Assembly (NCBI GenBank): GCA_002403105.1
Contig: DHHD01000028.1
Location: 1 to 16,189, forward strand
DNA: 16,189 nucleotides
DNA from: Anaerolineaceae bacterium UBA4781
Lineage (GTDB): Bacteria; Chloroflexota; Anaerolineae; Anaerolineales; Anaerolineaceae
Direction of reading: 5' to 3'
The notes under the pieces are model-generated. The model ran no database searches, was not told where the DNA came from, and saw only the letters and a program-made list of their open reading frames with translations. A program made the translations under genes and the position numbers. Below, piece after piece: positions 7,869 through 13,339 of the stretch. Each line of letters begins with the position of its first letter. Position 1 is the stretch's first letter.

Positions 7869-7882
7869 TGTTGATCAATGAA
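7864..7882 (-). promoter_or_regulatory. Inverted repeat, possible operator or leader stem
   Basis: TTCATTG and CAATGAA flank a five-base spacer, a perfect 7-bp inverted repeat whose centre also contains the palindrome TTGATCAA. It lies just downstream of the predicted transcription start of the transporter operon, a position suited to a repressor site or an RNA stem. It does not match the palindrome found before the GntR gene. Confidence 0.4.
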
Positions 7883-7899
7883 GCTGAAATTGAACTCAG

Positions 7900-7927
7900 T
7901 TAATAAGAATAGATGATTGCTTTTCAA
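7900..7927 (-). promoter_or_regulatory. Candidate sigma70-type promoter for the transporter operon
   Basis: The -35 candidate TTGAAA (7922-7927) and the -10 candidate TATTAA (7900-7905) are 16 bp apart on the minus strand. Transcription would start near 7893, giving a leader of about 140 nt before the binding-protein ATG. The -10 matches the consensus in only four of six positions, so the call is moderate to weak. Confidence 0.38.
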
Positions 7928-7981
7928 TTTCTTCTTCGTAATTTCATAATTCAAGTTTCACTTCACTACATTAAAGGTTTT

Positions 7982-9034
7982 TCACAGATCAGTCATCAAT
8001 AAATTTCTCAACAGCAATACCATATTTTCGACATCACGCACATCGGCAGTTTCTGCCGGTGTGTGATGATAGCGTATTGGTACCGATAGCGCACAAGCTC
8101 TGGCACCTTTGGAACAAAATACCAAAGGAGTAATGGCAGTGCTCATACCCGTCGCAATTTCATCCTGCAAAGGAATCCGATTTTGTTGTGCTGTTTCACA
8201 AACAAGATTGGTTAATTTTTGATTTGGAACAAAGGCTGCCATTTTTCCCCGGATCGCATCCATCCATTTCACAGCCGGTCCTGCTCCCAGCCGAATATCA
8301 CTCTGCTTTCCTGCCAGGTCCGGCGTATCAAAAGCCAGGGTACCATCAATTCCAATGATCACTTCAGGTTCAATGGAATTCACTGCAGGCGCCCCACCCA
8401 TCAGCATGGTCTCTTCTTGTACTGTGAAGGTCAAGTAGAGATCGCAGTTCAATTCTCCGGGTTGCAGCATTTTCGCCAATTTCATCAGGATATAACAACC
8501 CAGGCGGTCATCCAGGGCTTTTCCACACATCAATGACTCCCCAACAAAACGCAAAGGGGAATCCCAGGTCAATACGTCACCGGGTTTCACCCCCATCTTC
8601 CGCGTTTCTTCAGCAGATGAGGAAGCGATGTCAATATAGATCTTGGAAAAATCAGAAATGGGTTCAATATTATCCAGATGCTGAGGTAAAACTCCTGCAA
8701 CTGCTGGAATGCATCCCTTTGAAGACCATAGAGAAAGCCGGCTGCCAGGTAAAGCACGCAAACTTGTTCCACCCAGCCGTTCTACTTTCAAGAATCCTTC
8801 AGGAAGAATACGCTGCACGATAAGCCCAACCTCATCCATATGCGCCACAACCATCACGCGTTTGCCTTTGCCTGGAATATGTACGGTTAAATTTCCAAGA
8901 TTATCCAAGCTGCAATCACAAGAAGAAGACAAGGAGGAGTGGATGAAGTCAGCAACGCACTCCTCCCTCCCGGGAACACCGGGGATATCCACCAATTTCT
9001 CTAGAATTACAGCGTCTACTTTATCTATTGTCAT
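7982..9034 (-). CDS. M42-family metallo-aminopeptidase
   Basis: This 350-residue cytoplasmic di-metal (zinc/cobalt) aminopeptidase belongs to the M42 family (glutamyl/deblocking aminopeptidase, TET type), which normally forms dodecamers that trim short peptides. Metal ligands and catalytic residues are in place: AHMDEVG (His65, Asp67), KALDDRLG (Asp175/Asp176 region), the catalytic pair in QEET (Glu207-Glu208), GIDGT (Asp230) and RYHHTPAE (His324). Length is typical. Its ATG shares a base with the stop of the PurD-like gene (TAATG), so translation is coupled. A peptidase in a regulator-ligase operon beside a nucleoside importer suggests a substrate carrying an aminoacyl or peptidyl group (inference), although family members are also scattered through unrelated operons. 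Confidence 0.93.
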   Translation of the reverse strand: MTIDKVDAVILEKLVDIPGVPGREECVADFIHSSLSSSCDCSLDNLGNLTVHIPGKGKRVMVVAHMDEVGLIVQRILPEGFLKVERLGGTSLRALPGSRLSLWSSKGCIPAVAGVLPQHLDNIEPISDFSKIYIDIASSSAEETRKMGVKPGDVLTWDSPLRFVGESLMCGKALDDRLGCYILMKLAKMLQPGELNCDLYLTFTVQEETMLMGGAPAVNSIEPEVIIGIDGTLAFDTPDLAGKQSDIRLGAGPAVKWMDAIRGKMAAFVPNQKLTNLVCETAQQNRIPLQDEIATGMSTAITPLVFCSKGARACALSVPIRYHHTPAETADVRDVENMVLLLRNLLMTDL

Positions 9035-10362
9035 TAGTAAACCTTACTCCGCAAACTCTCCATTTTTTGGATTTTTTCATGGATTATCTTTGCATCCCCA
9101 ATATCTTTTCTATGCCGCAGAGAAGAAGGCTCTATTTGATCAAGCAGTGTCTCCATTTTTTCGGAAATGCGGTATGGGTCATCCCCAACACCCGCGATCG
9201 CAAGCGCTCTGGAACCGAGTGTTTCCATGGTCTGTGATTTTTGGATAATTGATGCAAAAATCACTGAAAATCCTTCTTTATTTATCTCTTCTTCATTTAA
9301 ATTAACTGTAATTTTTTCATGCCCAGATTGAGGATAAGCTGCCGGGACCAAGTATTTACAAACGGAAGCTTTGGGGGCAAATACTGCTTTATCTTTCTGC
9401 AAATGACCATCAGCCACATTGGCAAGAAAATCTGGCACATCGGTTTCAAGTAGAGCCATCATATTGATCGCTTCAGGATCACCCAACCTGACATTAAATT
9501 CGATCACCCGCACACCATGTGCGGTCGCGATGAATTGACCATATAAAAAACCACGATAACTTTCACCTGATTCTGCTTCAATTGCATCCACTGTTAATTG
9601 AAGGATCGAATCAGCATCAAGCACATCCTCTTTTGTAAGAAAAGGCATACATCCATCTGCCATAGTATAAGCACCCATACCGCCAGTCATTCCACCTTGA
9701 TCACCATCAAACGCATACTTAAAATCCTGAGCAACAGGCATAGCAGAAAGGTTCCCATCAGACACAAAAGCGATCCTTGAAAATTCCTCGCCAATTAAAC
9801 GCTCTTCAAGCAGTACAATGCCATCCTGATCCAATTCCGCCTGGACTTTTTCCAGAGCTTCTTCGATCGTATGATAGTGCACACCCATTACGCTCACGCC
9901 TTTTCCGCCAGTGAGACCAACAGGTTTTACTGCTACTTGCCCGACCTCATTAATAAACGCACGGGCGGTCACCATATCTTTAACCTCTTTCCAACGTGGA
10001 GATCCTTTCTTCACACGCCGGCGAAGTAAATCGCGCATAAAGACCTTATCGCCTTCCAGACGTGCCTGGTTTTGTGAGGGGCCGACCACTTTCAATCCTT
10101 TCCGTCGAAGGCTGTCACTTGCTCCTGCGATCAACGGTACTTCCGGCCCAACCACTACTAGTTCTACTTTATTTTCTGTAAAGAAATCTCTAATTTTTTG
10201 AATATCCTGCATTTCCCCATTGATCGATGATGCAGCTAATTTCTGTATGCCGGGGTTTAGATGACTGCCATATACATACAAAGAATCGTGTGCTGGTGAT
10301 TTGCACAATGCTTTCGCAATGGCATGTTCCCTACCTCCGCTTCCGATCAGACCAATCTTCAT
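9034..10362 (-). CDS. purD: PurD-like ATP-grasp ligase (phosphoribosylamine-glycine ligase family, divergent)
   Basis: This 442-residue homologue belongs to the GARS family, which joins glycine to 5-phosphoribosylamine with ATP in purine synthesis. Conserved parts are IGSGGREHA (6-14), VVGPEVPLIAG (70-80), VGPSQNQARLEGDK (93-106), the ATP-grasp lysine loop KPVGLTGGKG (146-155), LLEERLIGEEFS (184-195) and IEFNVRLGDPEA (287-298). The overall pattern resembles archaeal-type PurD. Two near-invariant motifs deviate: QDHKR reads QDFKY (212-216), and GPNTGGMG reads GGMTGGMG (223-230). No other purine-synthesis gene is in the window. It is coupled by a 4-nt overlap to the GntR gene and by one base to the M42 peptidase, so it is under dedicated control. 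It may be a working GARS; the altered motifs and setting make a paralogue with a different amine or acid substrate plausible. Confidence 0.88.
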   Translation of the reverse strand: MKIGLIGSGGREHAIAKALCKSPAHDSLYVYGSHLNPGIQKLAASSINGEMQDIQKIRDFFTENKVELVVVGPEVPLIAGASDSLRRKGLKVVGPSQNQARLEGDKVFMRDLLRRRVKKGSPRWKEVKDMVTARAFINEVGQVAVKPVGLTGGKGVSVMGVHYHTIEEALEKVQAELDQDGIVLLEERLIGEEFSRIAFVSDGNLSAMPVAQDFKYAFDGDQGGMTGGMGAYTMADGCMPFLTKEDVLDADSILQLTVDAIEAESGESYRGFLYGQFIATAHGVRVIEFNVRLGDPEAINMMALLETDVPDFLANVADGHLQKDKAVFAPKASVCKYLVPAAYPQSGHEKITVNLNEEEINKEGFSVIFASIIQKSQTMETLGSRALAIAGVGDDPYRISEKMETLLDQIEPSSLRHRKDIGDAKIIHEKIQKMESLRSKVY

Positions 10363-11120
10363 TTTTCTTCAATGCTCCTTGTTGATTCAGATCGTTGTGA
10401 AAGCACTGTGAATTGATAGCGCTCACTGAGGTAAATATGTTTATTCGACTCGATGGGAGTTCCGCCAGCTAAATATGTGATGGATTCTGTATGCAGCAAA
10501 GGCGTTTTGGGAGATATTTTTAGAATCCCGGCAAGGTAATCATCTGCAACTATTGGTTTAATAACAGTTTTTTGCCAGGAAAGGATATGTTTGTAATCTT
10601 TTTCAAAAACCTCATACAGAGATTTTTTTATAAAATTGTATTCCAGTAAACCGGGACATAATTTTTCAGGAATGTAGGCAATTTGATAAGCCATGGGACG
10701 CCCATCGGCGTTCCGGACACGCTCCAATTTAAAAATCCATTCTTCTTCTTGAATTTTCAGATTTTCAGCACGAGACACATCGGGATGTTCTCTGGTGAAA
10801 CTAATGATTCTTGAAGATGGAACTAATTTTTTCTCTTTGATCTCTTCAGAGAAGCTCATTAGGGACTGCAGGCCATAATCAACCGTAGGACTGCTTACAA
10901 ATGATCCCTTACCCTGTATGCGTGAGACGACACCTTCATTTTCAAGGGTTTCAATTGCTTTGCGTGCCGTGTTGCGACTGACATCAAATTTTTCCATGAT
11001 GTCGCTCTCTGACCATACGCGAGAGCCAATAACAATCTCCCCCGAGTCGATTTTTCCACGGATAAACTCACATATTTGTAAGTAAATTGGCTTATAGCTC
11101 ACACGGGAAATTTGCGGCAT
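10359..11120 (-). CDS. GntR-family transcriptional regulator, HutC/UTRA subfamily
   Basis: This 253-residue repressor-type regulator has an N-terminal winged helix-turn-helix (about 8-77, including YKPIYLQI, the helix SESDIMEKFDVSRNTARKAIETLE and the wing VVSRIQGKGSFV) and a C-terminal UTRA ligand domain (about 95-240, with WIFKLERVR and the closing SNKHIYLSERYQF). UTRA domains bind small molecules, often sugar phosphates, amino acid derivatives or glycated amines. A GTG at 11132 is in frame, but the ATG at 11120 has GAGG six bases upstream and is preferred. It is the first gene of the regulator-ligase-peptidase operon, with a good promoter and a palindrome in its 5' UTR, so autoregulation is likely. 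It may also control the transporter operon downstream. Confidence 0.93.
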   Translation of the reverse strand: MPQISRVSYKPIYLQICEFIRGKIDSGEIVIGSRVWSESDIMEKFDVSRNTARKAIETLENEGVVSRIQGKGSFVSSPTVDYGLQSLMSFSEEIKEKKLVPSSRIISFTREHPDVSRAENLKIQEEEWIFKLERVRNADGRPMAYQIAYIPEKLCPGLLEYNFIKKSLYEVFEKDYKHILSWQKTVIKPIVADDYLAGILKISPKTPLLHTESITYLAGGTPIESNKHIYLSERYQFTVLSQRSESTRSIEEK

Positions 11121-11139
11121 GCTTTTCCTCACAAATGAA

Positions 11140-11149
11140 GGGTTAACCC
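11140..11149. promoter_or_regulatory. GGGTTAACCC palindrome, candidate GntR operator
   Basis: This perfect 10-bp palindrome lies about 12-21 bases downstream of the transcription start predicted from the promoter at 11168-11196 and about 20 bases before the GntR ATG, a classic place for an autorepressor site. The assignment to this GntR protein is inference. A related TTAACCCAA element occurs at 11358-11366 on the other side of the same intergenic region. Confidence 0.5.
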
Positions 11150-11167
11150 AACAAGTTATCGGGATAT

Positions 11168-11196
11168 ATTATACAACAGATGCCATTCAATTTCAA
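11168..11196 (-). promoter_or_regulatory. Sigma70-type promoter of the GntR-PurD-M42 operon
   Basis: The minus strand reads TTGAAA (11191-11196), a 17-bp spacer, then a perfect TATAAT (11168-11173). Predicted start is near 11161, about 40 nt before the GntR ATG. This is the best promoter in the window. Confidence 0.7.
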
Positions 11197-11310
11197 ATAA
11201 AAACCCCAACACATAATTGAATTCTCAAGGCTGGTGATCCCTCCTCAAAAAAAGGGGAACTAAAAATGAATATTATTAGATAAAAAGTGTAAATTGCGAA
11301 TGAAAATCTT

Positions 11311-11329
11311 GATCGGCAGTTTGCTGATC
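11311..11329. repeat. Stem-loop in the divergent intergenic region
   Basis: GATCGGCA and TGCTGATC pair over eight positions with one G-T wobble and a three-base loop. No U-run follows on the plus strand and only a weak one on the minus strand. It may be a regulator site or a fortuitous structure; no gene was found between 11121 and 11413. Confidence 0.3.
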
Positions 11330-11401
11330 GAGGTTCTCATGCGGGGATTTCCCTCTTTTAACCCAATAACTAGATCTACTCTTCACTAGAACAAAATTGG
11401 G

Positions 11402-11407
11402 TACAAT
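11402..11407 (+). promoter_or_regulatory. -10-like box placed for a leaderless sortase mRNA
   Basis: TACAAT ends six bases before the ATG at 11414, so transcription would begin at or next to the start codon. No Shine-Dalgarno sequence precedes this ATG, which fits leaderless translation. The -35 region is poor (TCTTCA at a 16-bp spacing), so the call is tentative. Confidence 0.35.
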
Positions 11408-11413
11408 CTGTAT

Positions 11414-12205
11414 ATGAAGATTGAACAGGCTGTACAGGACATTCCGGCAAATCACCGTTTTCCTTACATCCTTTTTTGCATTGGATCGCTTCTACTGGTC
11501 AGTATGGGGTGCAGTTTCCCTGTACAAACAGGTTCATCTAACCCAGACGCACGATCACTCTCCACGCCAGTTGTTTTCACCATCACCGATACACCAACGG
11601 TGCCACCCGCAGAACCAACCCCCGAGTTGACCGCTACGATGGAGATCACATCGGATGATGAAGAGAGTGTCAGCAGAGCGGAAATTATCGAAAACAGCAA
11701 ACTGCCCGCTTTTGATCAATTCATTCAAGATCTGAAGACCGGCGAATCAGGTCGCATTGTGGGAATATGGGTAGATAACGTATTGGCATTACGGGTGGTT
11801 TACCAACCCAGCAACAATCCTGCTTTTGTAAGTTCAGAAGATGATGTGGCTACCTATTTTTTACTTCCCTGGGAGAAAGCCGGAAATTATGGGCTGCTGG
11901 CACATAATAACCTGGCAGGAAGATATTTTTTCAACTTACAGATCGGGGATATCATCTCACTGGTTTTTGGAGACGGGGATTATATGGATTTTGAGATCAT
12001 GGAGATCAAAGAATTTCAAGCATTGCAGCCCGACAGCGCTTATAGCAATTTTATTGACCTTGCAACGGGCGAACAATTAACAGTCAATCAAGTTTTCATC
12101 GAAGTGTATATGGGCGATTTTCATACCACCCTGCAAACCTGCATTGCGAATGGAAATGAAACCGAATGGGGCCGGCTTTTCACGATAGCCCCACCGTTAT
12201 ACTGA
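11414..12205 (+). CDS. Membrane-anchored sortase-like transpeptidase
   Basis: This 263-residue protein has a hydrophobic N-terminal segment (about 16-32) ending in GC, which could be a signal anchor or a non-standard lipobox at Cys33. A Ser/Thr/Pro-rich linker (about 38-90) follows, then a C-terminal sortase beta-barrel. The catalytic triad is recognisable: His164 in GLLAHNNLAG, Cys243 in TLQTCIA, and Arg254 in EWGRLFTIA. Sortases cleave a sorting signal and join the protein to the cell surface or to pilin subunits. No protein with an LPxTG-like sorting signal is encoded in the window, so its substrate is unknown. The ATG at 11414 lacks a ribosome binding site and may be leaderless. It lies 45 nt before the Wzz-like gene, and the three genes probably form a surface-assembly operon. 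Confidence 0.8.
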   Translation: MKIEQAVQDIPANHRFPYILFCIGSLLLVSMGCSFPVQTGSSNPDARSLSTPVVFTITDTPTVPPAEPTPELTATMEITSDDEESVSRAEIIENSKLPAFDQFIQDLKTGESGRIVGIWVDNVLALRVVYQPSNNPAFVSSEDDVATYFLLPWEKAGNYGLLAHNNLAGRYFFNLQIGDIISLVFGDGDYMDFEIMEIKEFQALQPDSAYSNFIDLATGEQLTVNQVFIEVYMGDFHTTLQTCIANGNETEWGRLFTIAPPLY

Positions 12206-12250
12206 TAATTGTCTTTAGAAAAATATATAATAAAGTATCGGAGGGATGCT

Positions 12251-13318
12251 ATGTTTTTTCAACAGTTATTCAAAGCCATAACAAATGGATGGAAATGGAT
12301 CATCCTCATCACTCTTATCGCCGTCGTCATTTCATTAGGAATTTCTGCGACAACCACGCCCATTTACCGTACACAAGCTACCTTTATCATCGCTCCCAAT
12401 AAAGACCTGCCCAGCAGCCGGGATATTGTCAGTGCATTTACCGCACTGGATACGCTGGATATTTTTTCTACCTATGCTGACATTCTTTCCAGCGATAGAG
12501 TGTATGACGAAGCCCTTAAAACAATAGATATTGGGCAAGACGAGTTGGCTGCATATTCAAGATCCACCACCATGAAACCGGAATCGCTCATTCTTGAGCT
12601 GACCGTTGATGGACCGGATCCGCAGATAACAACCAGCCTAGCTAATGAAATTGGTACCTATGGCATCCAATTCATTAACGCCTATTTTTCGGTATTTGAG
12701 ATCGATTTTCTTGACCAAGCTGTTACACCCACACAGATTTACCGCCCTCGAGTTTATCGCGATATGGGCATGGCAGCCGGGATCGGGTTATTGTCCGGCT
12801 TACTGCTGGTGGTCATCAAGGAATTCATCGAAATTCCCCTTAATCAATTTGCAAAACGCTTCGCTCAGGATAGCGAAAGCAGTGCGCTCACCAAGCGCTC
12901 GATCGAAAAAGCCATGCTGGCTATGAAAGCGAAAGACGATGAATGGCCGATCACCTTGATACTTATAAAACTCAAGGATCTGCCTGAATTATTTACTATC
13001 TTGCCTGGTTTTTCGCGCAAGAAAGTAGCCACTGAGATCGTTAGCAGGTTGAAAGAACATTTAAAAGGGAACGACCTGATCGGGCGTTGGGATGCTTCCA
13101 CTTTCTGTATTGTACTGCCGCGCACACCCCAAAAAGTATCCGCGATCATCGAAAAAAGGCTGGTTGAAGTTTTTACCGCATCCATCAGGTATGGAGTGAC
13201 TGATTCAGAGCAGATTCTTTTGGAACCGGTTGTTTCTGCAGGAACCAGCACCAATGCGAAAGAATTCGATGTGTTCGTCAAAGACGTTGAGAAAAATATT
13301 GAAGGAATGAAATGGTAG
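12251..13318 (+). CDS. Wzz-type polysaccharide chain-length protein fused to a degenerate GGDEF domain
   Basis: This 355-residue protein has two parts. Residues 1-190 resemble Wzz/YveK polysaccharide co-polymerases: a first membrane span (about 14-34), an extracytoplasmic domain opening with IYRTQATFIIAP, a Pro-rich YRPRVYRD before the second span (about 172-190). Residues about 234-352 look like a diguanylate-cyclase GGDEF fold: an ITLILIKLKDLPELF first strand and helix, then DLIGRWDASTFCIVLPRTP, which aligns to DLxxRYGGDEFxxLLP. The signature is therefore DASTF (281-285) and the I-site RxxD reads KGND (272-275), so catalysis is not expected. A longer TTG-started frame exists, but the ATG at 12251 has GGAGG six bases upstream. 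It lies just before a BcsB-like gene, suggesting nucleotide-responsive control of glucan or exopolysaccharide length or export (inference). Confidence 0.82.
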   Translation: MFFQQLFKAITNGWKWIILITLIAVVISLGISATTTPIYRTQATFIIAPNKDLPSSRDIVSAFTALDTLDIFSTYADILSSDRVYDEALKTIDIGQDELAAYSRSTTMKPESLILELTVDGPDPQITTSLANEIGTYGIQFINAYFSVFEIDFLDQAVTPTQIYRPRVYRDMGMAAGIGLLSGLLLVVIKEFIEIPLNQFAKRFAQDSESSALTKRSIEKAMLAMKAKDDEWPITLILIKLKDLPELFTILPGFSRKKVATEIVSRLKEHLKGNDLIGRWDASTFCIVLPRTPQKVSAIIEKRLVEVFTASIRYGVTDSEQILLEPVVSAGTSTNAKEFDVFVKDVEKNIEGMKW

Positions 13319-13339
13319 GTAGAGTGAATGGAGTGTTTC

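Noticed and set aside
7754..7981. A purine riboswitch controlling the nucleoside transporter
   Set aside because: The conserved purine-riboswitch core elements could not be found in this leader on the transcribed strand.
12209..12250. TTG-started extension of the Wzz-GGDEF protein
   Set aside because: No ribosome binding site for it, whereas the ATG at 12251 has GGAGG six bases upstream and begins right before the first membrane span.
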